64,000 nt of DNA from Paracoccaceae bacterium (GTDB lineage: Bacteria; Pseudomonadota; Alphaproteobacteria; Rhodobacterales; Rhodobacteraceae): NCBI GenBank assembly GCA_030697175.1, contig JAUYQR010000015.1, forward strand, positions 186,001 through 250,000, written 5' to 3'. The position numbers were made by a program, and so were the translations under genes. The notes beneath the pieces were generated by a model. The model was given only the letters and a program-made list of their open reading frames with translations, ran no database searches and was not told where the DNA came from. Position 1 is the first letter of the stretch, and every line of letters starts with the position of its first letter. Shown here one piece after another: positions 16,356 to 25,229 of this stretch.

Positions 16356-16746
16356 CACAGGCCTCCGTTGCTGCCTTCACGTCGCGCTGGATGTTGGTCG
16401 CCACGCGCCGGGGCACGAAGCCGATCCGCTTCATCGCCGAAACGGCCGCCATCACGATCAGCCCGGCGACCACCAGAAACAGTACCCCGGTGATCAGCGA
16501 TGCCCAGACCGGCGACAGCCCCGCCGCGATGAACGCCGCGACGATCGCGGCGCTCAGGACGTTGACGCCGGTGATCGCCAGCACCAGCGCCCCCATGATC
16601 ACCGCGATGGCCGACACGGCATCCTTGACGGATGCCACCAGTTCGGCCTTGGCAAGGGCCACCTCGCTGCGCACGAGGTTGCTGATGTTGCCTGCAACAT
16701 CGACCAGCATCTCGGCCGCGGTCCGTGAGGTGTCCTGCGGGCTCAT
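16345..16746 (-). CDS. DUF1469 / phage-holin-like superfamily protein
   Basis: A 133-residue protein with an N-terminal amphipathic helix (AAEMLVDVAGNISNLVRSEV followed by ALAKAEL), two adjacent membrane helices (about residues 45-66 and 72-95) and a basic tail, the pattern of the YqjE/DUF1469 family. It is probably a membrane-associated stress protein; the holin label in databases reflects topology rather than lysis. Its ATG overlaps the stop of the upstream gene by 4 nt. Confidence 0.85.
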   Translation of the reverse strand: MSPQDTSRTAAEMLVDVAGNISNLVRSEVALAKAELVASVKDAVSAIAVIMGALVLAITGVNVLSAAIVAAFIAAGLSPVWASLITGVLFLVVAGLIVMAAVSAMKRIGFVPRRVATNIQRDVKAATEACDDK

Positions 16747-17339
16747 GGGAAGACCGAAACCGAAGCATCGTTCGGTTTCCCTTCGTTCAGCTCGTCGTCG
16801 TCGTCCCTGCCCAGCGACGAGGAAGTGTTGGCGTCCCTGCAAGACCCGGTCCGCCCGTCCATCGCGCCGCTGCCAGAGCGGTAGCCATGGCCCGCCCCGC
16901 CCGCATAGCCCGTTTCGCCATGCCCTGAACCGCCCGAAACGCCGGTATCGGACGCTTTCAGATAGCGGCTGGCGGCAAAGCCAAGCAGCGCCGCGCCGCC
17001 AAGGAACAGGATCGGGTTCTGCCGCGCCACACGGGTGATGCCGTGCAGGATCTCGCCCACGTCCTTGTCGCGCAGCGCGTCCGACGCATCGGCAAGATGG
17101 TCCGCCACAAAGGCGATGCTGCGTTCCTGCGGCGAGCCGCCGCGCATTTCGTCGGCCGCGTTGCGCAGCACGGATGCCATGTTCTGCACCTCGCCCGCGA
17201 CCGAGGCCTTGGCATCCTCGGCCTTCGCCTTCACGCCGGCCATGGCCTGGTCAATCTTCTGGCCGGCCACCGCCTTCAGATCTGCCGCAACGCTGCCTCC
17301 GGCCTCACCGGTCTCGGACGTCATACCCATGTCGATCAT
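16743..17339 (-). CDS. YqjD-like helical membrane-anchored protein
   Basis: A 198-residue protein with a long N-terminal amphipathic helix (about residues 15-95: KAVAGQKIDQAMAGVKAKAE, EVQNMASVLRNAADEMRGG), one membrane segment near residues 108-125 (NPILFLGGAALLGFAASRYL) and a Gly/Ser/Asp-rich disordered tail. This resembles YqjD/ElaB-type envelope proteins that in enterobacteria are stationary-phase induced; the assignment is by architecture only. AGGAAGG precedes the ATG. It is the first gene of a three-gene operon with the DUF1469 and DUF3618 proteins, behind a candidate EcfG promoter. Confidence 0.75.
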   Translation of the reverse strand: MIDMGMTSETGEAGGSVAADLKAVAGQKIDQAMAGVKAKAEDAKASVAGEVQNMASVLRNAADEMRGGSPQERSIAFVADHLADASDALRDKDVGEILHGITRVARQNPILFLGGAALLGFAASRYLKASDTGVSGGSGHGETGYAGGAGHGYRSGSGAMDGRTGSCRDANTSSSLGRDDDDELNEGKPNDASVSVFP

Positions 17340-17462
17340 TGCAGTTGCCTTCCTGTGTCCTGGATTGGAGTTGACCCATTCGATTGCCCCTCCGACGCAA
17401 AGCCGTTGCCAGGGGCCACAGGGCGCGCGGCAGGCTTCGGGTCGCGGGGCAGATGCCGGAAC

Positions 17463-17487
17463 AACCCGGCAGCAGCCCATTTGTTCC
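17463..17487 (-). promoter_or_regulatory. candidate EcfG promoter, GGTT variant
   Basis: On the reverse strand GGAAC (17487-17483), 16-nt spacer, GGTT (17466-17463), about 120 nt upstream of the envelope-stress operon. The gap 17340-17647 holds this element and the 11-bp repeat at 17531; the promoter of the rightward catabolic operon is not obvious. Confidence 0.5.
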
Positions 17488-17530
17488 AGCGCGCCGCAGG
17501 TTCCCCTGCACCGGCAACACGCGGGCGCCG

Positions 17531-17563
17531 CGGCGATCTGGCGGCGATCTGGCGGCGATCTGA
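17531..17563. repeat. 11-bp tandem repeat (3 units)
   Basis: Three copies of CGGCGATCTGG, the last two diverging into TGGAATCTGATGG, in the divergent intergenic region. Confidence 0.75.
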
Positions 17564-17647
17564 TGGAATCTGATGGCTTGGCGCGTGGCACTTCCGCCCC
17601 GATCCCGTGCAAGACTTGCGCCACGGCACCGTTGGAAGGGGGCAACC

Positions 17648-18823
17648 TTGGCAGAGATCTACGGCAGGCGCGAGACTGCGGCCACCCTTGCCGCCCGCGC
17701 GGGCAACCTGTCGCAGTTCGCCGGTGTCCGCCTTGTCACGCTTGCCGACGGCGCCGAACGCGGCATCCGCCTGCTGGAATTCCGCACCGGCAGCGGCCTT
17801 GCCTTCACCGTCATGGTCGATCGCGCGCTGGACATCGCCGAGATGGCGCACAACGGCCGCGCCATCGGCTGGCACTCCCCCACCGGGCTGCGCCACCCCG
17901 GCCTGCACGAGGCCGATGGCGAAGGCGGCCTTGGCTGGGTGCGGTCGTTCTCGGGCTTCCTGTCGACCTGCGGACTTGACCACATCTTCGGCCCCGTCGA
18001 GGTGCCCGCCGACAGCTACAACTACCCCTACCGCCCCAGCGTGAAGCACGGCCTGCACGGCCGCATCGGCACCTGCCCCGCCCGCCTGACCGGCTACGGC
18101 GAGCGGTGGGAGGGCGACCGCTGCATCCTGTGGGCCGAAGGCATCGTCACCCAAGCCGCCGTCTTTGGTGAAAACCTCGAACTTCACCGCCGGATCGAGG
18201 CCGACCTTGGCGGCAACGAGGTGCGCCTGAGCGACCGCGTGGTGAACGCAGGCTTCGCCCGCACGCCGCACATGCTGCTTTACCACGTCGACATCGGCTA
18301 TCCGGTGATCGACGAAGGCGCGCGCTACCTGGCCCCGATCCGCGATGTGATCTGGGCCGCCCATGCCGCACATTACCGCGCGCAGGGCGTCGGCTATCAC
18401 ACCTGCCCCGCCCCGATCACCGGGTTTCGCGAACAGGTCTGGCAGCATGACATGGTGGCCGATGCGAACGGCCTCGTGCCCGTCGCCGTGGTCAACGACC
18501 GCATTGGTCTTGGCCTGCAAGTCGAAACCCGGGCCGCGCAATTCCCCTGCGCCGTGCAATGGCAGAACTTCCAGTCCGGCAACTATGTCATGGGGATCGA
18601 ACCCTCCACCCACCACGTCCTCGGCAACCTCGCCGCGCGCGACCGAGGCGAGATGATCTGGCTGAACCACGGCGATACCCGCCGCTACGACACCACCTTC
18701 GCCGTCCTCCCGACCCCCGCCGCCATCGCCGCGGCCGAGGCCCGCATCCGCGCCATCAGCCCGCAACCCGCCGACGCCTACCCCGGCCCCGGCGGCCGGT
18801 TCCCGAAGATCCACACCCCGTGA
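17648..18823 (+). CDS. DUF4432 family, aldose-epimerase-like protein
   Basis: A 391-residue protein of the galactose-mutarotase-like fold. Visible blocks are GIRLLEFRTGSGLAFTVMVD, RALDIAEM, GLDHIFGP, KHGLHGRIG and DIGYPVIDEGARYL. The family is annotated DUF4432 and is common in sugar catabolic clusters, where it probably acts on free sugar anomers; the substrate is unknown. TTG 17648 is preceded by GGAAGGGGG. It is the first gene of a run whose members overlap by 1-8 nt (18823, 19914, 20708, 21469, 22380, 23098), clearly one operon. Confidence 0.82.
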   Translation: MAEIYGRRETAATLAARAGNLSQFAGVRLVTLADGAERGIRLLEFRTGSGLAFTVMVDRALDIAEMAHNGRAIGWHSPTGLRHPGLHEADGEGGLGWVRSFSGFLSTCGLDHIFGPVEVPADSYNYPYRPSVKHGLHGRIGTCPARLTGYGERWEGDRCILWAEGIVTQAAVFGENLELHRRIEADLGGNEVRLSDRVVNAGFARTPHMLLYHVDIGYPVIDEGARYLAPIRDVIWAAHAAHYRAQGVGYHTCPAPITGFREQVWQHDMVADANGLVPVAVVNDRIGLGLQVETRAAQFPCAVQWQNFQSGNYVMGIEPSTHHVLGNLAARDRGEMIWLNHGDTRRYDTTFAVLPTPAAIAAAEARIRAISPQPADAYPGPGGRFPKIHTP

Positions 18824-19917
18824 TGACCGCGATCCCCTTTACCCCCCGCGACTACAGCCTCACCGGCCCCGAAGCGCGCCATGCCATCGACGCAGGCCTC
18901 GCCTCGGCGGAATGGTATCACTCCGACGTGCCGCGCAAGGTGATGAAAGACCTGATGGCCCGCCGCGACGGCCCCGCGATCCGCGACACGGTGATCTGGC
19001 TTGCCCTCCTGATCCTCAGCGCGACGGGCGGCATCCTGACCTGGGGCACATGGTGGGCGGTTGCGTTCTTCGCCGTCTACGGCGTGCTTTACGGCTCGGC
19101 CTGCGACAGCCGCTGGCACGAATGCGGCCACGGCACCGCCTTCCGCACCAAATGGATGAACACCTGGGTCTACACCCTCGCCTCCTTCATGGTGATGCGA
19201 AACCCGGTCTCGTGGCGCTGGAGCCACGCGCGTCACCACACCGACACCATCATCGTGGGCCGCGACCCCGAGATCGGCCACTTCCGCCCGCCGCAACTCC
19301 GCCTCGCAGCCCTCCACTTCATCGGCATCCCCGACATCTGGCTGCACTTCCGCATCCTGCTGCGCAACGCCCTCGGCATCATCACCCCCGACGAGGCCGA
19401 CTACATCCCCGCCTCCGAACGCCCCAAGGCGATCCTCTGGGCGCGCATCTTCGTCAGTGTCCACCTCGCCGCCGTGGCTTGGGCGCTGGCCACATCGTCG
19501 CTTTTGCCCGTGATGCTGATCGGCGGGCCGCGCGTCTACGGCACCTGGCACATGGTGATGACCGGCCTTCTGCAACACGGCGGGCTGGCCGAAGACGTGC
19601 TGGACCACCGCCTGAACAGCCGCACCGTGTTGATGAACCCGGTCAGCCGCTGGCTTTACTGGAACATGAACTACCACGTCGAACATCACATGTTCCCGAT
19701 GGTGCCCTACCACGCCCTGCCGCGCCTGCACGCCACCATCAAACACGACCTGCCGCCGCCAAACCCCTCGATCCTGCAAGCCTACGCCGAGATGACCCGC
19801 GCGCTCTGGCGCCAGCGCAGCGACCCCACGCACACCATCATCCCCGCCCTGCCCCCGACCGCGCGCCCCTACCGCGCCGACCTGCACCAGTTGTCCCCCG
19901 AACGAGGCGCGCCATGA
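18823..19917 (+). CDS. membrane di-iron fatty-acid-desaturase-like protein
   Basis: A 364-residue integral membrane oxidoreductase. The three histidine boxes of membrane di-iron desaturases/hydroxylases are intact: HECGH (99-103), HARHH (135-139) and HVEHH (285-289), with an extra QHGGLAEDVLDHR segment near 251-263. Hydrophobic segments lie near 56-90, 116-126 and 205-235. Its ATG overlaps the previous stop (TGATG) and its own stop overlaps the next start (ATGA), so it is tightly coupled to sugar genes, an unexpected setting for a lipid enzyme. It may hydroxylate or desaturate a pathway intermediate or a lipid-linked substrate; this is inference. Electron donor genes are not visible nearby. 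Confidence 0.88.
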   Translation: MTAIPFTPRDYSLTGPEARHAIDAGLASAEWYHSDVPRKVMKDLMARRDGPAIRDTVIWLALLILSATGGILTWGTWWAVAFFAVYGVLYGSACDSRWHECGHGTAFRTKWMNTWVYTLASFMVMRNPVSWRWSHARHHTDTIIVGRDPEIGHFRPPQLRLAALHFIGIPDIWLHFRILLRNALGIITPDEADYIPASERPKAILWARIFVSVHLAAVAWALATSSLLPVMLIGGPRVYGTWHMVMTGLLQHGGLAEDVLDHRLNSRTVLMNPVSRWLYWNMNYHVEHHMFPMVPYHALPRLHATIKHDLPPPNPSILQAYAEMTRALWRQRSDPTHTIIPALPPTARPYRADLHQLSPERGAP

Positions 19918-20711
19918 CCCGCAAGCTGCCAACCGTTGCCGACCTCAAGGCCGGCAAGGGCAAGGGACAGAAGACCATGCTCCACTACCGCACCCTCGAG
20001 CAGGCCGCTGCGGCCGAGGCTGCGGGCATCGACATCGCCTCGATCCCCCCCGACCTCCTGACCAACCCGCGCTACCGCGAGGTTGCCCCCACCGTGTTTT
20101 CGATGACCGGCCGCGCCCACCCCGAGGCGGGAACGCCCGACGATTACCTCCGCCTCGCGGGCCAGCTTCTGCACGCCGGGGCCGACGCGATCTATTGCTC
20201 CGGCAGCCTGCAAACCGTCGAAATGCTCGCCCGCGAATACGTCCCTGTCGTGGGCCACGTCGGCCTTGTCCCGTCGCGCGCCACCTTCACCGGCGGCTTC
20301 CGCGCCGTCGGCAAGACCGCCGCTTCGGCCTTGGCGCTTTACGAAAACTGCCGCCGCTATCAGGACGCCGGCGCCTTTGCGGTCGAAATCGAGGTGGTGC
20401 CGCCCGAGGTCGCGACCGCGATCTCCGCCCGGCTCGACCTTCTGCTGTGGTCGATGGGCGCCGGCCCCGGCTGCGACGCGCAATACCTCTTCGCCATCGA
20501 CATCCTCGGCGAAACCCGAGGCCACATCCCGCGCCACTCCAAGGTCTACCGCAACTTCGCCGCCGAACACGACCGCCTGCAAGCCGAACGCATCGCCGCC
20601 TTCACCGAGTTTCGCGAGGACGTCGCAAACGGAGCCTTCCCCGAACCGCAGCACCTCGTCATGATGGACCCCGCAGAACACGAGGCGTTCCTGAAAGGCA
20701 TCGGCGCATGA
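19914..20711 (+). CDS. PanB-like (ketopantoate hydroxymethyltransferase-type) protein
   Basis: A 265-residue TIM barrel of the PanB/PEP-mutase superfamily. PanB-like motifs are VGHVGLVPSRATFTGGFRAV, EIEVVPPEVATAISARL (catalytic Glu region) and SMGAGPGCDAQYL (IGIGAG in true PanB). The region of PanB that supplies a Mg-binding Asp (VGDSLG) reads IPPDLL here, and the second ligand region (DMPF) reads TGRAH, so metal binding and substrate must differ. It is therefore probably not the pantothenate enzyme but a paralogue performing a related C-C bond formation or cleavage (possibly one-carbon transfer) on a pathway intermediate. It overlaps the desaturase gene by 4 nt. Confidence 0.75.
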   Translation: MTRKLPTVADLKAGKGKGQKTMLHYRTLEQAAAAEAAGIDIASIPPDLLTNPRYREVAPTVFSMTGRAHPEAGTPDDYLRLAGQLLHAGADAIYCSGSLQTVEMLAREYVPVVGHVGLVPSRATFTGGFRAVGKTAASALALYENCRRYQDAGAFAVEIEVVPPEVATAISARLDLLLWSMGAGPGCDAQYLFAIDILGETRGHIPRHSKVYRNFAAEHDRLQAERIAAFTEFREDVANGAFPEPQHLVMMDPAEHEAFLKGIGA

Positions 20712-21472
20712 ACCTCGGGCTGGCGCAAAGCGTGGTCATCGTCACCGGCGCCGCCAGCGGCATCGGTGCGGCCATCGCCCGTGCCGCCCATGCCGAAGGC
20801 ACCGGCGCGCTGGTCCTGACTGACCGTGACGAGCCCGCCCTCGCCCGCGTCGCTACCGAGCTTTCCGCCCACCCCGTCACCGCCGACCTCTCCGACCCCA
20901 CCGCCCCCGCCCGCATCGCCGCTGAGGCGATCACCCGTTTCGGCCGCATCGACGGCCTTGTGAACGCCGCCGGCCTCACCACGCGCGGCTCGTTCGTCAC
21001 CGGCACCGCCGACATCTGGGACCAGCTTTTCGCCGTCAATGCCCGCGCGGCCTTCCTTCTGATGCAGGCCGCCATCGCTGACATGACCGCCCGTCGCGCC
21101 CCCGGCGCGATCGTCAACATAGGCTCGATGAACGCCCATTGCGGCATCCCCGACCTTGCGATCTACGCCGCCACCAAGGGCGCGCTTGCCACCCTTACCC
21201 GCAACGCCGCCCACGCCCATATGGCCGATGCCATCCGCGTCAACGCGATCAACCTTGGCTGGGTCGCGACCGAGGCCGAGGATCGGATGCAATCGCAAAC
21301 CCTCGGTCACGGCCCCGACTGGCAGGCCACGGCCGCGGCCAGCCTCCCCCTCGGTCGCCTCGTCACGGCAGAAGAATGTGCCACCCTCGCCCTCTTCCTG
21401 CTCGGCACGGCCTCCGCCCCGATGTCCGGCGCGGTGATCGACTTTGAACAAAAGGTCGCAGGCGCGCTATGA
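20708..21472 (+). CDS. SDR-family oxidoreductase
   Basis: A 254-residue NAD(P)-dependent short-chain dehydrogenase. TGAASGIGAA (cofactor), NAAG, the catalytic Ser in VNIGSMNAHCG, and YAATK (YxxxK) are all present; the C-terminus has GAVIDFEQKVAG in place of the usual DGG. It is probably a sugar or polyol dehydrogenase of this operon. It overlaps both neighbours by 4 nt. Confidence 0.88.
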   Translation: MNLGLAQSVVIVTGAASGIGAAIARAAHAEGTGALVLTDRDEPALARVATELSAHPVTADLSDPTAPARIAAEAITRFGRIDGLVNAAGLTTRGSFVTGTADIWDQLFAVNARAAFLLMQAAIADMTARRAPGAIVNIGSMNAHCGIPDLAIYAATKGALATLTRNAAHAHMADAIRVNAINLGWVATEAEDRMQSQTLGHGPDWQATAAASLPLGRLVTAEECATLALFLLGTASAPMSGAVIDFEQKVAGAL

Positions 21473-22383
21473 CCCCCACCCCTGCGCCCCGCGATTTCGA
21501 CGCCCTGCGCGCCCTTCTGGTCGCCCGCGCCGGCACTCTCAGCAAACGCCTCGCCCAAGTGGCGCAGTTCTTCCTCAACCACCCCGAAGCGGTCGCGGTC
21601 ACCACCCTCACCCGGCTTGCCGGTCAGGCGCATGTGCCGCCCGCCACCATCACCCGCTTTGCCAAGGAGCTTGGCTATGCGGGCTTCGCCGACCTGCAAC
21701 TGATCTTCCGCGAACGCCTGCTTGGCCCCAGCCTGCCCTATGCCAGCCGCATCGCCGCGCAACTGACCGAGGCCGATCTCGACCAGCCCGGCCACGTTTT
21801 CGGCAGCTTCGTGCAGGCCGCCGTGCAATCGCTCCTCCGCATCGAAGAGGCGCTGGACCGCACCGCGCTTGAGGCCTTCGTCACCGCCCTCGCCGCCTCC
21901 GAGGTGGTTCATGTCGCCGCCGCGCGCGGTGCCTTCGGGCTTGGCGCCTACACCGTCTACGGCCTTGCCAACATCGGCAGACGCGCGCACCTGATCGACA
22001 ATCTCGGGGCGATGCGTGCCGAACAGGTGGCTGCCATCGGCCCGAACGACGTGCTGCTGGTGATGACCTTCGACGACTACACCGCCGAAACCGTCGATTG
22101 CGCCCGCCTTGCGGACCAGCGCGGCCACCGCGTGCTTGCGATCACCGACAACGCCCTCAGCCCGGTCGCGCCCCTCGCCCAGCACGTCCTTTACGTCAAC
22201 GAGGCCCGCCTCGGCCACTTCCGCAGCCAGGTTCCCGCGATGGTCGTGGTGCAGGCACTGATCGTCAGCCTCGGGCGGCGCATCGGAACCGATTTGGTTC
22301 CCGATAATCAAAATGCAAAATCTGAAAAACCTGTTGCATCGACTCGGGGCGCGGCCAAGGATCGCGCCGGGGGGACGCCATGA
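21469..22383 (+). CDS. RpiR/MurR-family transcriptional regulator
   Basis: A 304-residue regulator with an N-terminal helix-turn-helix domain (TLTRLAGQAHVPPATITRFA followed by KELGYAGFADLQ) and a C-terminal SIS sugar-phosphate-binding domain (about 120-280: VHVAAARGAFGLGAYTVYGL, DVLLVMTFDDYTAETVD, VLAITDNALSPVAPLA). RpiR proteins sense sugar phosphates and regulate the operon that encodes them, so this is the likely local regulator. It is embedded mid-operon by ATGA overlaps. The serine-rich SIS motif is weakened (TFDDYTAET where SxSG is usual), so ligand preference may differ. Confidence 0.88.
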   Translation: MTPTPAPRDFDALRALLVARAGTLSKRLAQVAQFFLNHPEAVAVTTLTRLAGQAHVPPATITRFAKELGYAGFADLQLIFRERLLGPSLPYASRIAAQLTEADLDQPGHVFGSFVQAAVQSLLRIEEALDRTALEAFVTALAASEVVHVAAARGAFGLGAYTVYGLANIGRRAHLIDNLGAMRAEQVAAIGPNDVLLVMTFDDYTAETVDCARLADQRGHRVLAITDNALSPVAPLAQHVLYVNEARLGHFRSQVPAMVVVQALIVSLGRRIGTDLVPDNQNAKSEKPVASTRGAAKDRAGGTP

Positions 22384-23105
22384 TGCACGCAACCTTCGAC
22401 TTCTCGGATGCCACCGTCCTCGTCATCGGTGCCAGCAAGGCCGGGATCGGTGCCGCCATCGCCCGCGCCTTCCAGGATGCCGGCGCGACCGTCACCATCA
22501 CCGGCGCCGAGCCCGAACCCGCCGCCGAAGACCGCGCCCGCTTTGCCTATCACCAGCTTGACGTGACCGACGCCGCCGCCGTCACCGCCCTCGCCGCCGC
22601 GACCCCCACCCTCGACATCCTCGTGAACTGCGCCGCGATCACCGCGCGGGGCGAGGAAATGGCGCCTGCGTTCTTCAGCCATGTCGTCGACGTCAACCTG
22701 CACGGCACCTTCCGCACCGCCGAGGCGTTCCACCGCCACCTTCAGGCGCGCCAGGGCAGCCTGATCAACATCGCCTCGATGTATGCGATGTTCGGCAGCC
22801 CGCGGAACCCGGCCTACGGCGCGTCCAAGGCCGCCGTGGTGCAGTTGACCAAATCCCTCGCCATCGCCTGGGCCGCCGACGGCATCCGCGTCAACGCCGT
22901 CGCCCCCGGGTTCATCGTCACCGAACAGTCCGCCCGCAGCCGCACCGACCCGGCCCATGTCGCCGCCGTTGCCTTGCGCACGCCGATGGGCCGCTGGGGC
23001 CAGCCCGACGACATCGCCGGGCCGGTCCTGTTCCTCGCCTCGCCCCTGTCGGGCTTCATGACCGGCACCTGCCTTGCCATCGACGGAGGCTATTCGATTG
23101 CCTGA
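22380..23105 (+). CDS. SDR-family oxidoreductase
   Basis: A 241-residue short-chain dehydrogenase with a slightly changed cofactor loop (IGASKAGIGAAIA), NCAAIT, the catalytic Ser in NIASMYAMFG and YGASK. The C-terminal block FLASPLSGFMTGTCLAIDGG is standard. It is a second dehydrogenase of the operon, overlapping the RpiR gene by 4 nt. The start could be either of two adjacent ATGs. Confidence 0.88.
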   Translation: MMHATFDFSDATVLVIGASKAGIGAAIARAFQDAGATVTITGAEPEPAAEDRARFAYHQLDVTDAAAVTALAAATPTLDILVNCAAITARGEEMAPAFFSHVVDVNLHGTFRTAEAFHRHLQARQGSLINIASMYAMFGSPRNPAYGASKAAVVQLTKSLAIAWAADGIRVNAVAPGFIVTEQSARSRTDPAHVAAVALRTPMGRWGQPDDIAGPVLFLASPLSGFMTGTCLAIDGGYSIA

Positions 23106-24264
23106 CATTTCCGCCCCCCTCTCGGCCGCCCCCCTCTCGGCCGCCGTCATCGGCACCGGCTTCATCGGCACCGTCCACATCGGCGCGCTTCGCCGCCTTG
23201 GCATCCCCATCGCGGGTGTCCTCGGCTCCAGCGCCACGCGGGGCGCTGACCGTGCCGCAGCCCTTGGCGTGGCAAAAGCCTACGCCAGCCTCGACGACCT
23301 GCTGGCCGATCCCGGCGTCACCATCGTCCACGTCACCTCGCCGAACGTCGCGCATTACGATCAGGTGAAGCGTCTCCTCAAGGCCGGCAAACACGTCATC
23401 TGCGAAAAGCCCCTCGCCATGACCGCCGCCCAGTCGGCCGAGATGCTGGCCCTCGCCCGCGCCTCGGGCCTGATCGCCGCCGTCTGCTACAACACCCGGT
23501 TCTACCCCCTCAACCAGCACGCCCACGGCATGATGACGTCAGGCGAGCTGGGCGAGTTGCGCCTCATCACCGGCCAGTTCCATCAGGATTGGCTGGCAAA
23601 AGACACCGACTGGAACTGGCGGCTGGAGGCCGACGAGGGTGGCCCCCTCCGTTCGGTCAGCGATATCGGCACCCACTGGATCGACCTCACCAGCTTCATC
23701 ACCGGCCAGAAGCCCACCGCCGTGATGGCCGAGCTTGCGACCTTCATCCCCGACCGCCAGAAACCGCTCGGCCCGGTCGAAACCTTCACCACCGCCAAGG
23801 GTGCGACCGAGACCCGCCGCATCCATACCGACGACGCCGCGACCCTTCTCCTGCGCTACGCGAATGGCGGGCGCGGCGTCCTGACCACCAGCCAGATCAG
23901 CCGGGGCCGCAAGGGCCTTCTGACATGGGACATTTCCGGCTCCAAAGCCTCGGCGGCGTGGAGCGGCGAGAACCCCGACGCGCTCTGGATCGGGCACCGC
24001 GATCAGCCCAACCAGATCCTCCTGCGCGACCCCTCGCTGATGAACCCGCTCGGTGCCGCCGCCTCCGCCCTGCCCGGCGGTCACGCCGAAGGCTTTGCCG
24101 ACACCTGGACCGCCTTCTTCCGGCAGGTCTATGCAGACGTGGCCCAAGGCCGCCGCGCGCCGGCCGCCACCTACGCGGGCTTCGACGATGGCCACTACGA
24201 GATGCAGTTCTGCGACGCCGTTCTGGACAGCGCCCGCACCGGCACATGGGTCACCATCCGATGA
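23098..24264 (+). CDS. Gfo/Idh/MocA-family oxidoreductase
   Basis: A 388-residue NAD(P)-dependent sugar oxidoreductase. The Rossmann motif AVIGTGFIGTVHIGALRRLG, HVTSPNVAHYDQV and the EKPLA motif (catalytic Lys) are present, followed by WRLEADEGGPLRSVSDIGTH with the family His. TTG 23098 is chosen because GGAGG lies 8 nt upstream and it gives the usual N-terminus; it overlaps the previous stop by 8 nt. It probably oxidises a sugar or inositol-like compound at a ring carbon. Confidence 0.9.
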   Translation: MPDISAPLSAAPLSAAVIGTGFIGTVHIGALRRLGIPIAGVLGSSATRGADRAAALGVAKAYASLDDLLADPGVTIVHVTSPNVAHYDQVKRLLKAGKHVICEKPLAMTAAQSAEMLALARASGLIAAVCYNTRFYPLNQHAHGMMTSGELGELRLITGQFHQDWLAKDTDWNWRLEADEGGPLRSVSDIGTHWIDLTSFITGQKPTAVMAELATFIPDRQKPLGPVETFTTAKGATETRRIHTDDAATLLLRYANGGRGVLTTSQISRGRKGLLTWDISGSKASAAWSGENPDALWIGHRDQPNQILLRDPSLMNPLGAAASALPGGHAEGFADTWTAFFRQVYADVAQGRRAPAATYAGFDDGHYEMQFCDAVLDSARTGTWVTIR

Positions 24265-24276
24265 AAGGCACCTGAC

Positions 24277-25191
24277 ATGCAGCTTGGCATCCTGACCGCC
24301 CCCTTCCCCGACACGCCCCTCGAAGGCGTCGCCGATTACGCGGCCAGCGCCGGGTTCCAATCGCTGGAAATCGCCTGCTGGCCCGCCGCCGGGGCCGAGA
24401 AACGCCGCTACGCCGGCACCGCCCACCTGCCGATCGAGGATATGACCGCCACCCGCGCCTCCGAGATCACCGGCATGATCGCCGCCAAGGGCCTTACCAT
24501 CTCCGCCCTCGGTTACTACCCCAACCCCCTGCACGCCGACGCCGCGCACCGCGACGCGGTCGCCACCCACCTCAAGCGCGTGATCACCGCCGCCAGCGTG
24601 ATGGGCCTGCCGCTCGTCAACAGCTTCGTCGGCGGCGACCGCAGCCTGACCGTCGACCAGAACTGGGCCCGCGCCACCGAGATCTTCGCGCCCATCGTCG
24701 CCCACGCCCGCGACCATGGCGTGCGGCTGGCGTTCGAAAACTGCCCGATGATCTTTTCGCACGACGAATGGCCCGGCGGCCACAACATCGCCTACGCCCC
24801 GCGCATCTGGCGCCGCATCTTCGAGACCTGGGGTGACGCCGTCGGCCTGAACTTCGACCCAAGCCACCTTGTCTGGCAGATGATCGACCAGGCCCGCTTC
24901 ATCCGCGAGTTCGGCCCCCACATGGCCCATGTCCACGCCAAAGACCTGATGATCGACCGCGACGGGCTTTACGACAACGGCATCCTTTCCGCCGGCATGG
25001 GCTGGCAGGTGCCACGGATGCCCGGCCTTGGCGATGTCGACTGGCCCGGTTTCTTTTCGGGGCTTTACCGGGCGGGCTATGATGGCCCAATAATCATCGA
25101 ACACGAAGACCGCGACTTCGAAGGCTCCGACACAAAAATCAAACGCGGCTTCGAACTGGCGCGCGACGTCCTGCGCCCCTTCGTCAAGTAG
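24277..25191 (+). CDS. sugar phosphate isomerase/epimerase-like TIM barrel
   Basis: A 304-residue xylose-isomerase-like TIM barrel (AP-endonuclease family 2). Metal-ligand motifs are FENCPM, NFDPSHLVWQ, HVHAKDL and IEHEDRDFEG. This family often provides 3-keto-sugar epimerases or isomerases that follow Gfo/Idh/MocA enzymes, which fits its position 12 nt after such a gene. Substrate unknown. Confidence 0.88.
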   Translation: MQLGILTAPFPDTPLEGVADYAASAGFQSLEIACWPAAGAEKRRYAGTAHLPIEDMTATRASEITGMIAAKGLTISALGYYPNPLHADAAHRDAVATHLKRVITAASVMGLPLVNSFVGGDRSLTVDQNWARATEIFAPIVAHARDHGVRLAFENCPMIFSHDEWPGGHNIAYAPRIWRRIFETWGDAVGLNFDPSHLVWQMIDQARFIREFGPHMAHVHAKDLMIDRDGLYDNGILSAGMGWQVPRMPGLGDVDWPGFFSGLYRAGYDGPIIIEHEDRDFEGSDTKIKRGFELARDVLRPFVK

Positions 25192-25229
25192 GACGACCGA
25201 ATTACCACCAACCGATCTGGGAGGATCAC

